Source: Nocardia ignorata NBRC 108230 (GTDB lineage: Bacteria > Actinomycetota > Actinomycetes > Mycobacteriales > Mycobacteriaceae). Taken from it: 64,000 nucleotides of DNA. The position numbers and the translations under genes are program-made. The DNA lies in the NCBI RefSeq assembly GCF_001612905.1, contig NZ_BDBI01000009.1, positions 124,001 through 188,000 of the forward strand, written 5' to 3'. This document shows positions 56,275 through 64,000 of the stretch, in pieces. The notes beneath the pieces were generated by a model that was not told where the DNA came from, did no database searches, and was given only the letters and a program-made list of their open reading frames with translations. The stretch's first letter is position 1. Every line of letters starts with the position of its first letter.

Positions 56275-57177
56275 ATGAGCGAGAAGAAGGCGCGGCCCAC
56301 CGAACACCGAATCAGGCCCGTGGTGGCCGCGGTCGACGGATCGGCCAACTCCTATCAGGCTGCCGCGTGGGCAGCCGCCGAAGCGGTGCTGCACCACCTG
56401 CCGCTGCACATTCTCACCTCGGCCGGGATACAGACGGGCTTCGGGTCGGGGATCACGCTCGGTGAAGCCGACCTGGAATGGCTGCGGGTAGACGCCGAGC
56501 GGGTGGTCGGTGAAGCCGCGCGGGTCGCCCGCGCTACGGTGCCCGACGAGGATCTCACGATCACCACCGAGGTCGCCTTCGAGTTGCCCGCGCCGCTGCT
56601 GATCGACCGCTCGACTGGGGCGGAGATACTCGTGGTCGGCAGTCGCGGCATCGGCGCCTTCCAGCGCGGGCTGCTCGGCTCGGTCAGTACGGCGATGACG
56701 CGCCACGCCCACTGCCCTGTGGCGGTGATCCAAGGTATCGTCGCGTCCGATCCGGTGTCAGCCGCGCTGCCGGTCCTGGTCGGCGTCGACGGGTCCGACA
56801 ACAGTGTGCCCGCGGTGGAACTCGCGTTCGAGGAGGCCTCGCGTCGCAAGGTCGATGTCGTGGCGGTCCACGCGTTCAGTGACGCCAGCGCCGATCTGCC
56901 GACGCTCGGGTGGGAAATGGGCAAACAGACCGCCGAAGCTGAGCTCTCCGAGGCGCTGGCCGGCTACGGCGAGCGCTACCCCGACGTGGCTGTGCGCGGC
57001 ATCGTCGTGGCCAACCGCCCGGTCCGTGCGCTGCTGGAAGAGTCCACTTCGGCACAGTTGCTGGTGGTTGGCAGTCACGGCCGCGGCGGATTCGCCAGTA
57101 TGCTGCTCGGCTCCACGAGCAACGCTCTGCTGCACTCGGTGGACATTCCGATGATCGTCGTACGCGACAGGAAGTAG
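56275..57177 (+). CDS. tandem universal stress protein (UspA family)
   Basis: ATG 56275 (GAGGAAAGG upstream) gives 300 residues with two Usp domains. Domain 1 ends LVVGSRGIGAFQRGLLGSVS and TAMTRHAHCPVAVIQG; domain 2 has PVLVGVDGSDNSVPAVELAF and LVVGSHGRGGFASMLLGSTS, ALLHSVDIPMIVVR. Both have the ATP-binding G-x2-G-x9-G(S/T) motif. Mycobacterial relatives (Rv2623 type) are DosR-regulated and bind ATP in non-growing cells, which fits the surrounding genes. It is followed 153 bp later by the GerW-like gene. Confidence 0.9.
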   Translation: MSEKKARPTEHRIRPVVAAVDGSANSYQAAAWAAAEAVLHHLPLHILTSAGIQTGFGSGITLGEADLEWLRVDAERVVGEAARVARATVPDEDLTITTEVAFELPAPLLIDRSTGAEILVVGSRGIGAFQRGLLGSVSTAMTRHAHCPVAVIQGIVASDPVSAALPVLVGVDGSDNSVPAVELAFEEASRRKVDVVAVHAFSDASADLPTLGWEMGKQTAEAELSEALAGYGERYPDVAVRGIVVANRPVRALLEESTSAQLLVVGSHGRGGFASMLLGSTSNALLHSVDIPMIVVRDRK

Positions 57178-57330
57178 CAGTGACGACAGGGGCGTCCGCC
57201 TGAGACGGGGCACCAAAACTGTTGGTGCGCTGCGACGAGCTGCTCCGAGGCCTGGCGGTGAATCCCGCCCACCGGTCGTGGCGACGTCCCCCGGTTTCGA
57301 GTTCTTGACCAGATCATCAGGAGTAGGACG

Positions 57331-57660
57331 ATGAAGATCGATGATGTTTTCCGCACCGTGAAAGACGTGATGGCTGTCGAGCGCGTCTACGCCGAACCGA
57401 TCGAACGTGACGGCACCACGCTGATCGGCGTCGCCGCCGTCTCCGGTGGCGCCGGGGGCGGTGGATCGGAGACCAATGGCGACGCGGGATCGGGTGCCGG
57501 CTTCGGGGTCGGGGCGAAGCCGGTCGGCGCGTTCGTCATCCGTGACGGAAACGTGCGGTGGCAGCCGGCGATCGATATGAACAGGCTGATCACCGTTGTC
57601 GGGGCCGTTGTCCTGGCAGCGCTGATAGTCGGCGGCATCCGCTCCGCCGGCGGGCGGTGA
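57331..57660 (+). CDS. GerW/YtfJ-like sporulation-family protein
   Basis: ATG 57331 (AGGAG upstream), 109 residues. It begins IDDVFRTVKDVMAVERVYAE and EPIERDGTTLIGVAAVSGGA, continues with a Gly-rich stretch and GFGVGAKPVGAFVIRDGNVR, and ends with a membrane helix (VVGAVVLAALIVGGI). This is the GerW/YtfJ pattern; non-sporulating actinobacteria have it too, without a known function. The C-terminal helix suggests membrane association. Confidence 0.8.
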   Translation: MKIDDVFRTVKDVMAVERVYAEPIERDGTTLIGVAAVSGGAGGGGSETNGDAGSGAGFGVGAKPVGAFVIRDGNVRWQPAIDMNRLITVVGAVVLAALIVGGIRSAGGR

Positions 57661-57955
57661 TCATCTCGCCGTCGACCCGACTGCGTCCTCGTCGCTGATC
57701 CGGCGGCGCGACGACCCATGTGGCAAAAGCGGTTCAGCCGTGCGCGGAGCGCTGCTCGGGTTGGGGCTGATCGGAGCTGTGCATGCCTCGTGCTCCTCGT
57801 CGCGCGACCCAAGGTCGCCTCGGCGCGGCATTCGGTACTTGCCAGGCATCGCTTCGCCACGTAATTCGACGGACCGTCGGCACTAGCAGGTGGGCGCCCG
57901 TCGGCGATGTATGCGCGGGTTGGAAACGAGCGAGCACCTGGATCAGGGAGTAACT
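57661..57955. other. about 295 bp without a convincing gene
   Basis: Short frames with mixed bias; GGGAG before the GTG at 57956 is the only clear signal. Confidence 0.35.
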
Positions 57956-58930
57956 GTGGCAGACGAGTTGTCTGACAAGGACTTGATCGACCGCTATGTG
58001 TACGCGGTCCTTGCCCATGTCCCGCGCTCCAGCCGCGGTAAAATCGGCGCGGAATTGCGGACCCGGATCGCCGAGGAGGCGCCCGCGCGTGCGGTGCGAG
58101 CGGTCCTGGCCCAGTTGGGGCCGCCCGCGGATCAAGCTCGACGATTCCGCGGCGCGCCCCGACAGCTGATCGGCCCTCACCTCTACGACACTTATCTACA
58201 GGTTCTGTGGCCGGCGATGCGGGCGATGGCGATCGCCGTGGGCGGAGTGAGTCTGCTGACGACCTCGCTCGGCGGAGAAGCCGCGCCGACCGTCTTCGAG
58301 GTACTTCAGGACGGGTTGACCTCCGCGTTCGCGGGCGCGGTGTACACCGCGTTCTGGGTGACTGTCGCGTTCGCGGTGCTGGAGCGCGTCGCGCCGGGCG
58401 TGGTGCTGCACGAGTGGCGGCCCGAGGACCTGGCGCCGGTGCCACACGGGCGAGAGATCCCACTCGGCGAGGCCATCGGCGATCTGGTGTTCGCGATCGC
58501 CGTGCTGGCCGTGGCGTTGTGTTTCTTCCCGGCGCTGGCGCCGCCGTTTCTCGCCGAGATCGCCGACGGCCTCGATCCTGGTGTGGTGAGCCGGCTACTG
58601 CCTGCGGTGGCGGGAGTTGCTGTGCTGTGGATCGCGGTCGCCGCCGCGCAACTGCTCGTTCGTGCCTGGACGTTGCCGGTCACCGCGTTGTCGGTCGCGG
58701 CCGATCTGTTCGCCATCGCGACCGCGGCCGCCGTCTTGGCGCACCGGCCCTATTTCTCCGACGTTTTCCTTGCCGAGCTGCGCGGTGAGGGCGCTGATGT
58801 GGGCAGGGGCCTCGACATCGGGATCGGAATCAGTGCAATCGCGGTGGTGCTGGTCTGCGCCGCCAGCGTATTCACCGTCACGCGCAAGTATCTCGGTCAC
58901 CGTCAGGACCGCTCGGACGGCGTTGCCTGA
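57956..58930 (+). CDS. HAAS-type N-terminal signalling domain membrane protein
   Basis: GTG 57956 follows GGGAG and gives 324 residues. Residues 1-60 (LIDRYVYAVLAHVPRSSRGK, GAELRTRIAEEAP) form a HAAS/DUF1700-like helical domain that in other proteins couples to PadR-type regulators. Six hydrophobic helices follow (VLWPAMRAMAIAVGGVSLLT, TAFWVTVAFAVLERVAPGVV, LVFAIAVLAVALCFFPALAP, VAGVAVLWIAVAAAQLLV, VAADLFAIATAAAVLA, IGISAIAVVLVCAASVF). It overlaps the 3' end of the convergent gene at 58903 by 28 bp. Confidence 0.75.
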   Translation: MADELSDKDLIDRYVYAVLAHVPRSSRGKIGAELRTRIAEEAPARAVRAVLAQLGPPADQARRFRGAPRQLIGPHLYDTYLQVLWPAMRAMAIAVGGVSLLTTSLGGEAAPTVFEVLQDGLTSAFAGAVYTAFWVTVAFAVLERVAPGVVLHEWRPEDLAPVPHGREIPLGEAIGDLVFAIAVLAVALCFFPALAPPFLAEIADGLDPGVVSRLLPAVAGVAVLWIAVAAAQLLVRAWTLPVTALSVAADLFAIATAAAVLAHRPYFSDVFLAELRGEGADVGRGLDIGIGISAIAVVLVCAASVFTVTRKYLGHRQDRSDGVA

Positions 58931-59529
58931 GCCGGTGGATCGGTGCTGGGCGCTGCTTTCGCGATCGGCAAATACTTGGTCCAGTCGACCCGGGTGAGCA
59001 TGAAGACACCAACGAGGAGACCGATCTGCACGGCGATGCCGTAGGGCGTGGTGAACGAGGAGGTCAGGGTCTCGCCGAGACTGCGCTCGGCGACTTCGGC
59101 CGCACCGATATAGAGCGAGAAGCTGACCAGTCTTCCCGCCACGTGCGCGGTGGTGAGCGGAACAAGAGGCAAGCCCAAGAGCCCGGCAGCCTCGAACATC
59201 TGCGCCGACGGTAACGGCGAGAACAAAAAGACTCCGATGGTGGCAAACCTGCGGCCACGACGCCGGGTGAGATATCCGCTGGCGGCTCGCAGGTTGGCTG
59301 TGCGTTGCGGGCCGAGTCGGCCACCGGCGGACCGGGTGGCGATGGCCAGGACATACCGCCCGGCGCCTGAGGCGACAGCGGCGGCGATGACAAGTGGTAC
59401 CGGATGGAGGTTCCAGGTCAGCCCGAAGAACACCACGAGCAGCGCGTTGGGCGGCCCGAACGCCGGCAACAAATTCCCCGTGAACACAACGGCGACAACA
59501 ACGAGCAGTTGCGAGAGTGTCGTGATCAT
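58903..59529 (-). CDS. DedA/VTT-like integral membrane protein
   Basis: The start is the ATG at 59527-59529, with 208 residues. Hydrophobic helices surround the phrase FATIGVFLFSPLPSAQMFEA with AGLLGLPLVPL, which is the re-entrant F/Y-SPLPS motif of DedA/YqaA-type (VTT-domain) proteins thought to scramble or transport lipids. An Arg-rich loop (YLTRRRGRR) lies in the cytoplasm. The 3' end overlaps the convergent gene ending at 58930. Confidence 0.75.
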   Translation of the reverse strand: MITTLSQLLVVVAVVFTGNLLPAFGPPNALLVVFFGLTWNLHPVPLVIAAAVASGAGRYVLAIATRSAGGRLGPQRTANLRAASGYLTRRRGRRFATIGVFLFSPLPSAQMFEAAGLLGLPLVPLTTAHVAGRLVSFSLYIGAAEVAERSLGETLTSSFTTPYGIAVQIGLLVGVFMLTRVDWTKYLPIAKAAPSTDPPAQATPSERS

Positions 59530-59628
59530 GCCGGCACTTTCGTCAGGGTGCTGAGAACCGTTTCACGGCCAGACATCCCAAACCGTCCGCTGCGCCCCGC
59601 GCGGCGGAGCTGGACGAACCCGGGCCGC

Positions 59629-59883
59629 TCAGCGGCGGCTGGCGAGTTTACGCAGCCGCTCGTGTTCGAGGACGAACACGGCGATGCTCGCGGTGAAGCT
59701 CAACGCTGTGGCGATCGCCCCGAGTGTGGTCCAGCCGCTGAACCCGGACCCTGCTGCTGTCAATGTCGATGCGAGTCCGACGATTCCGGTGAAGAAGAGC
59801 AGAATCCCGGGAATGTTGTAGGGATCTGCGAGGCTCTCGCCCGGCTTGCTGTGGTACGCCACGCTGGAAGTGCTGTCGCTCAC
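59629..59883 (-). CDS. small two-TM membrane protein, 84 aa
   Basis: The GTG at 59881-59883 follows GGAGG. The product begins SDSTSSVAYHSKPGESLADP and has two helices (IPGILLFFTGIVGLASTLTA, LGAIATALSFTASIAVFVLE) with a basic tail (HERLRKLASRR). Small proteins of this kind are common in hypoxia-type clusters of mycobacteria, but no function is assigned. A DosR-like sequence is just upstream. Confidence 0.65.
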   Translation of the reverse strand: MSDSTSSVAYHSKPGESLADPYNIPGILLFFTGIVGLASTLTAAGSGFSGWTTLGAIATALSFTASIAVFVLEHERLRKLASRR

Positions 59884-59910
59884 GGTGATTCCTCCGAGGT
59901 TTGTGTGAAC

Positions 59911-59925
59911 CGGGACACTTCCCCG
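59911..59925 (-). promoter_or_regulatory. possible DosR-like box (weak)
   Basis: CGGGACACTTCCCCG (as read on the plus strand) lies 28 bp upstream of the minus-strand start at 59883. GGGAC and CCCC arms are present but the spacer differs from the consensus. Confidence 0.25.
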
Positions 59926-60028
59926 GTCGCTCGAGAGAACTGTCCTCCAGCGTCTGGTTTGTGGTGAGAGGCGTTGGTCCTCGCCGGCCTCGACGAAAGT
60001 CATCTGGGAGGAATAGGTAGTCCCCGAT

Positions 60029-60044
60029 GGTGTCTGTCGGCCCT
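60029..60044 (+). promoter_or_regulatory. DosR-like box upstream of SHOCT membrane protein
   Basis: GGTGTCTGTCGGCCCT differs at two positions from the box at 53973 and lies 90 bp before the start at 60134. The repeat of this motif in front of two genes of the same cluster is the best evidence for a shared regulator. Confidence 0.45.
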
Positions 60045-60133
60045 TACCTCGCCGCGACCGCAAGGGTCATGGTTACAGCACCGACAACCGCAGTGTCGCA
60101 TGGTTTCGGAACACGGAATGAGGAAGACCGGAA

Positions 60134-60442
60134 ATGTACTGGTACGACCATGATGTCAGTAGCTGGGGATACCCTTGGATGGGCTTGGGAATGGTCGTGT
60201 TCTGGAGTTTGTTGATCGTTGGTTTCGCGCTCGCCCTGCGATACCTGTATCGGACGGACAGCGAGCGCTGCGCGTATCCGGTGCTGCCGTTAGGCGAGCA
60301 TGTGCTGGCGGAGCGGTTCGCTCGAGGTGAGATCGAGGCGAAGGAATACGCGGATCGGTCTATCGACAGGCGGTGGCGCCACGACACGAGGTGGCCGCGA
60401 AGGTCGTCTCCGTCCCGACCCGGTCACCGTCAGGGTCGGTGA
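60134..60442 (+). CDS. SHOCT-domain small membrane protein
   Basis: ATG 60134 gives 102 residues. One membrane helix (GLGMVVFWSLLIVGFALALR) is followed by the SHOCT motif LAERFARGEIEAKEYADR. Relatives end soon after this motif, whereas here an Arg-rich tail follows, suggesting a frameshift near 60355. The broken alcohol dehydrogenase overlaps this tail. SHOCT proteins are thought to mediate oligomerisation. Confidence 0.65.
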   Translation: MYWYDHDVSSWGYPWMGLGMVVFWSLLIVGFALALRYLYRTDSERCAYPVLPLGEHVLAERFARGEIEAKEYADRSIDRRWRHDTRWPRRSSPSRPGHRQGR

Positions 60443-60845
60443 CCGGGTCGGCATTTTGTGGCTGCGACGGACAAGTGGTGCATGCCGGCACTGCCTGCAC
60501 GGGGCAGAGCACCTGTGCCCGCGGTCGGGCTACCCCGTGGAACGCCGGGGCCACGGGGGCACCGAATTCGCCACGGTTCGCGCTGATTCCGCGTTGCCGT
60601 TGCCGTTGCACGTTCCGGCGAGGAGTCAACATCCACTGATGTGCGCTGGCACATCGGGTCCCACGCGCTGCCGCAGAGGCACCCCGCGAACGGCGCTCTG
60701 GACATCTACGGCTGCGGCGGCAGCGCCCACTCACCGCGCAGATCGCGCTCGCCCGAGGTGCCCGCGTCCATGTCACGACGCGGGACCCAGCAGCCAGAGA
60801 GCTGGCGTTAGCGCCGAAGCGGTTCGGGTACTACGGCAATGGCGC
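60376..60845 (+). pseudogene. zinc alcohol dehydrogenase remnant (AdhA-like), frameshifted
   Basis: Frames must be changed several times: PRHEVAAKVVSVP, then VTVRVGDRVGILWLRRTSGA, CRHCLHGAEHLCPRSGYPV, EFATVRADSALPLPLHVPA, and near 60700 LDIYGCGGSAHS, then LTAQIALARGARVHVTTRDP. The Cys cluster is the structural zinc site and G-x-GG-x-AH is the NAD(P) turn. The N-terminus and the last third are missing. The pseudogene lies between the SHOCT protein and narK. Confidence 0.7.
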
Positions 60846-61279
60846 AGTCGGCATGTCGCGCAGCGCCAGATGGGCCTGGCATACCAAGATCGCACATGAG
60901 CTACCCGCCGCTGCTCGGCGTGTGTGACAGGTTGCCCACTCGCGGCGGGCCGAAAGGCCCTATTGGGACACCGACCGGGCCCGTGAGGATGACGACGTAT
61001 CAGCGATACGTCCCAGACAGGAGGCACGTGCATGCACGCCCAGCCAGATGAAGGGCCATTCTGCGAGGGACAGGTCTCGGCAGGGATTTCCGAGGACGCG
61101 CGTAGGTCGGAGCACCTGCGGCGCTGGCCCACACCGCCGGCCTACCAGAAAGAACCAGTCGGGACCGAGCGAAGCACGCCACCCCCGGCAGCGGCCGCAA
61201 TGCACCGGTCGGCGCAGAGGCGAAACAGCCGGCCGCTGCGATCGGTAGCCGTACCCGGGGACCTGAGCAGGAAAGCGGA
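60846..61279. other. about 430 bp upstream of narK, no convincing gene
   Basis: Only low-quality overlapping frames occur on both strands. It should contain the narK-narG promoter. GGGACACCGACC at 60965 recalls a half DosR site but is not convincing. Confidence 0.35.
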
Positions 61280-62509
61280 TTGGCTGTGGTTTCGGTGACG
61301 CGGTCTGCTACCGGGATCGGCGCGAAACGTGGAGCCAACCTGGCGTTGGCGACCTGGGTGTCGGCGATCAACTTCTGGGCGTGGAACATGATCGGCCCGC
61401 TGTCGACGATCTACGCTGGTGACCTGTCACTGAGTAGCACCCAGACATCGATGCTGGTCGCCACTCCGATCCTGGTGGGCTCGCTGGGACGGATCGCTGT
61501 CGGCGCGTTGACCGACCGCTTCGGCGGGCGAGTCATGTTCATTGCCATCTGCCTCGCCTCGATCCTGCCCGTGCTCGCTGTCGGCGCGGCCGGACAGGCC
61601 GGCTCCTATCCACTGCTGTTGGTGTTCGGGTTCTTCCTCGGCATCGCCGGCACAGTCTTCGCCGTCGGTATCCCCTTCGCCAACAACTGGTATGAGCCCT
61701 CGCGGCGCGGGTTCGCGACCGGGGTGTTCGGTGCCGGAATGGTCGGCACCGCGCTCTCGGCGTTCTTCACACCGCGGTTCGTCAATTGGTTCGGTGTGTT
61801 CCCGACCCATGCGATCGTTGCGGTAGCGCTCGCGGCCACCGCCGTGGTGTGCTTTGTGATGATGGGCGACTCACCGCAATTCCATCCCAATACCGATCCG
61901 GTCGTGCCTAAACTCGTTGCCGCGCTGAAACTGCGGGTGACGTGGGAGATGGCGTTCCTGTACGCGGTCGTGTTCGGTGGCTTCGTCGCCTTCAGCAACT
62001 ACCTGCCCACCTACATCAAGACGATCTACGGGTTCTCCGCCGTCGATGCCGGCGCGCGGACGGCGGCGTTCGCGCTGGCCGCGGTGATCGCCCGCCCGAT
62101 CGGCGGCGCCCTGGCCGACCGCATCGCACCCAAATATGTGGTCCTGGCTTCCTTGGCCGGCACCGCGGTGATGGCCGCGATCGCGGTGCTGCAGCCGCCG
62201 CCGGATGTATGGTCGGCCACCGACTTCATCTTGCTCGCAGTCTTCCTCGGCATCGGCACCGGCGGCGTGTTCGCCTGGGTCGCGCGCCGCGCACCGGCCC
62301 GCTCGGTCGGCTCGATCACCGGTGTCGTCGCCGCGGCAGGCGGGCTCGGCGGCTACTTCCCGCCGCTGGTCATGGGCGCCACCTACGACCCCCTCGACAA
62401 CGACTACACCGTCGGTCTGCTGCTGCTGGTAGCGACCGCGGTCATCGCGTTGATCTTCACAGCAACGAAATTGCATGCCAGGGAGCCGGTTTCGGCCACC
62501 GCGGGTTGA
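61280..62509 (+). CDS. narK: nitrate/nitrite transporter, MFS
   Basis: The likely start is TTG 61280 (AGGAAAGCGGA upstream), with GTG 61286 as alternative; 409 residues. Twelve hydrophobic helices are present. GTVFAVGIPFANNWYEPSRR, then GFATGVFGAGMVGTAL, is the first nitrate-signature region, and SITGVVAAAGGLGGYFPPLV is the second. The order narK then narG with 24 bp between them indicates one transcription unit, as in mycobacterial narK2-type loci. It imports nitrate and/or exports nitrite for respiration without oxygen. Confidence 0.93.
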   Translation: MAVVSVTRSATGIGAKRGANLALATWVSAINFWAWNMIGPLSTIYAGDLSLSSTQTSMLVATPILVGSLGRIAVGALTDRFGGRVMFIAICLASILPVLAVGAAGQAGSYPLLLVFGFFLGIAGTVFAVGIPFANNWYEPSRRGFATGVFGAGMVGTALSAFFTPRFVNWFGVFPTHAIVAVALAATAVVCFVMMGDSPQFHPNTDPVVPKLVAALKLRVTWEMAFLYAVVFGGFVAFSNYLPTYIKTIYGFSAVDAGARTAAFALAAVIARPIGGALADRIAPKYVVLASLAGTAVMAAIAVLQPPPDVWSATDFILLAVFLGIGTGGVFAWVARRAPARSVGSITGVVAAAGGLGGYFPPLVMGATYDPLDNDYTVGLLLLVATAVIALIFTATKLHAREPVSATAG

Positions 62510-62533
62510 CCGCACCGACCCGAAGGAGATTCT

Positions 62534-64000
62534 GTGACCCCACCACCCCACACCGGCGGCCGGCTCGAAGAGCTGCTGGTCAACACCGGCCAATTCTTCA
62601 CCCCCGGGACGATCTCGACCGACGGGCGCACCGTGACCCGCGACGGCGGGCGAGAGGGCGACATCTTCTACCGCCAACGATGGAGCCACGACAAGGTGGT
62701 GCGTTCCACCCACGGGGTGAACTGCACCGGGTCGTGCTCGTGGAAGATCTATGTCAAAGACGGGATCATCACCTGGGAAACCCAGGAAACCGACTATCCC
62801 AGTGTCGGTCCGGATCGGCCCGAATACGAGCCCCGCGGTTGCCCGCGCGGCGCCGCGTTCTCCTGGTACACCTACTCACCGACGCGGGTGCGCTACCCGT
62901 ACGCGCGGGGAGTGCTGGTGCAGATGTACCGCGAGGCAAAGTCGCGTCTGGGTGATCCGGTTCTGGCGTGGGCCGAGATCCAAAATGATCCGCAACGGCG
63001 CACCCGATATCAGCAGGCCCGCGGTAAGGGCGGGCTGGTCAGGATCGGGTGGGCCGAAGCGACCGAGATGATTGCCGCCGCTCATGTGCACACCATCAAG
63101 AAGTATGGCCCGGACCGGGTTGCGGGGTTTTCCCCGATTCCGGCGATGTCGATGGTGTCTTTCGCCGCGGGGTCGCGGTTCATCGAGCTTCTGGGCGGGG
63201 TGATGACCTCGTTCTACGACTGGTACGCCGATCTGCCGGTGGCCTCGCCGCAGGTGTTCGGTGATCAGACCGATGTCCCGGAGTCCGGTGACTGGTGGGA
63301 TGCGTCGTATCTGATGATGTGGGGTTCCAACGTGCCGGTCACCCGGACACCGGATGCGCACTGGATGGCCGAGGTGCGTTATCGCGGTACCAAGATCGTC
63401 ACCGTCAGCCCCGATTACGCCGACAACACCAAGTTCGCCGACGAGTGGATGCCGTGCGCGGCGGGTACCGACGGCGCGCTGGCGATGGCCATGGGGCATG
63501 TGATCCTCACCGAGTGCTTCGTCGCTCGCCGGGTGCCGTTCTTCGTCGACTACGTCCGCCGCTACACCGACCTACCGTTTCTGATCAAGCTCGAAGAACG
63601 CGACGGCACACTCGTCCCGGGCAAGAACCTCACCGCCGCAGACCTCGGACACGACGTGGACAACGCCGCGTTCAAACCCGTGCTGCTCGACTCGGCCACC
63701 GACACCGTCGCGGTGCCGCACGGTTCGCTGGGGTTCCGGTACGGCGATGCCGGGATGGGCAAGTGGAACCTCGATCTCGGCGATCTGGAACCCGCCCTCA
63801 CCGTCAGACACGCCCAGCCTGATCAGGACGAGACCGCGCTGATCCACTTGCCGAGCTTCGACACCCTCGATGGGCACGGCACCAGCATCGCCCGCGGGGT
63901 GCCGGTGCGCCGTGTCGGTGACCATCGGGTGTGCACGGTTTTCGATCTCATGTTGGCCCAATACGGGGTGGCGCGACCGGGCCTGCCGGGGCAGTGGCCC
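62534..64000 (+). CDS. narG: respiratory nitrate reductase alpha subunit, N-terminal part
   Basis: GTG 62534 follows GAAGGAG; the frame is open to the window end, so about 489 of some 1,200 residues are seen. STHGVNCTGSCSWKIYVKDG with YEPRGCPRGAAFSW provides the His and three Cys of the FS0 [4Fe-4S] cluster. PQVFGDQTDVPESGDWWD and MMWGSNVPVTRTPDAHWM are the molybdenum cofactor region. The product reduces nitrate at the inner face of the membrane with NarHJI, which should follow beyond the window. Confidence 0.95.
   Translation, partial: MTPPPHTGGRLEELLVNTGQFFTPGTISTDGRTVTRDGGREGDIFYRQRWSHDKVVRSTHGVNCTGSCSWKIYVKDGIITWETQETDYPSVGPDRPEYEPRGCPRGAAFSWYTYSPTRVRYPYARGVLVQMYREAKSRLGDPVLAWAEIQNDPQRRTRYQQARGKGGLVRIGWAEATEMIAAAHVHTIKKYGPDRVAGFSPIPAMSMVSFAAGSRFIELLGGVMTSFYDWYADLPVASPQVFGDQTDVPESGDWWDASYLMMWGSNVPVTRTPDAHWMAEVRYRGTKIVTVSPDYADNTKFADEWMPCAAGTDGALAMAMGHVILTECFVARRVPFFVDYVRRYTDLPFLIKLEERDGTLVPGKNLTAADLGHDVDNAAFKPVLLDSATDTVAVPHGSLGFRYGDAGMGKWNLDLGDLEPALTVRHAQPDQDETALIHLPSFDTLDGHGTSIARGVPVRRVGDHRVCTVFDLMLAQYGVARPGLPGQWP

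Overview
The window is high-GC actinobacterial DNA with GTG/ATG starts behind AGGAGG-type ribosome binding sites. The gene content (CHAT proteases, two Acg-type nitroreductases, NarK/NarG, a universal stress protein, a type I-E-like CRISPR repeat) fits the Mycobacteriales, most plausibly Nocardia or a close relative. That assignment is inference from gene content; no rRNA or other marker gene is present.

Layout. 0-6.2 kb is a gene graveyard: the end of an alpha/beta hydrolase, two broken NAD(P)H-binding (NmrA/QorB-like) genes, a DoxX tail, an ImmA/IrrE peptidase without its start, two intact hypothetical genes, a DUF4145 gene with two homopolymer frameshifts, and the first 56 codons of a 3-methyladenine DNA glycosylase-like gene. 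6.4-14.3 kb is a three-gene operon: a membrane-anchored CHAT protease (one frameshift), a second CHAT protease and an alpha/beta hydrolase with a Cys-His-Ser-Arg-Gly nucleophile elbow. This is a good candidate protease-effector conflict system. 14.7-29.7 kb holds accessory genes: an SRPBCC protein, hypothetical and HNH-like proteins, a decayed type I-E-like CRISPR remnant, a secreted Gly/Ser-rich protein, a histidine kinase and LuxR regulator pair, three lipoproteins, a NucS-like nuclease fused to a PUA-like domain, and a broken Mrr-like nuclease.

30.0-46.1 kb is the most interesting stretch. A same-strand cluster encodes a SNF2/DUF3883 helicase, a DUF1156 DNA methylase (frameshifted), an internally deleted DUF262 protein, a HEPN-DUF499 ATPase, a small ORF whose stop overlaps the next start (ATGA), and a second SNF2 helicase with a helix-hairpin-helix. 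The helicase + methylase + ATPase core recalls the putative Hma defence system and, more loosely, DISARM/BREX. Convergent to it lies a 934-residue protein that reads as RNase III-like, dsRBM, RNase III-like, dsRBM plus a long unknown C-terminus. This Dicer-like order, with degenerate catalytic positions, is not something I recognise from described bacterial defence loci.

46.6-52.1 kb holds a secreted lipase with a lipoprotein, a four-TM coiled-coil protein, a broken IS3-family element and a frameshifted GH65 remnant. 52.1-64 kb looks like a hypoxia/dormancy (DosR-type) island: two Acg-like nitroreductases, DUF302, a tandem universal stress protein, GerW/YtfJ-like and small membrane proteins, then narK and the start of narG. 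DosR-like palindromes lie 57-90 bp upstream of several starts. Broken genes (a cyclase-like repeat protein, a zinc alcohol dehydrogenase) interrupt it.

Single-base frameshifts are unusually common, several at homopolymers, so some breaks may be sequencing errors and should be checked against reads.
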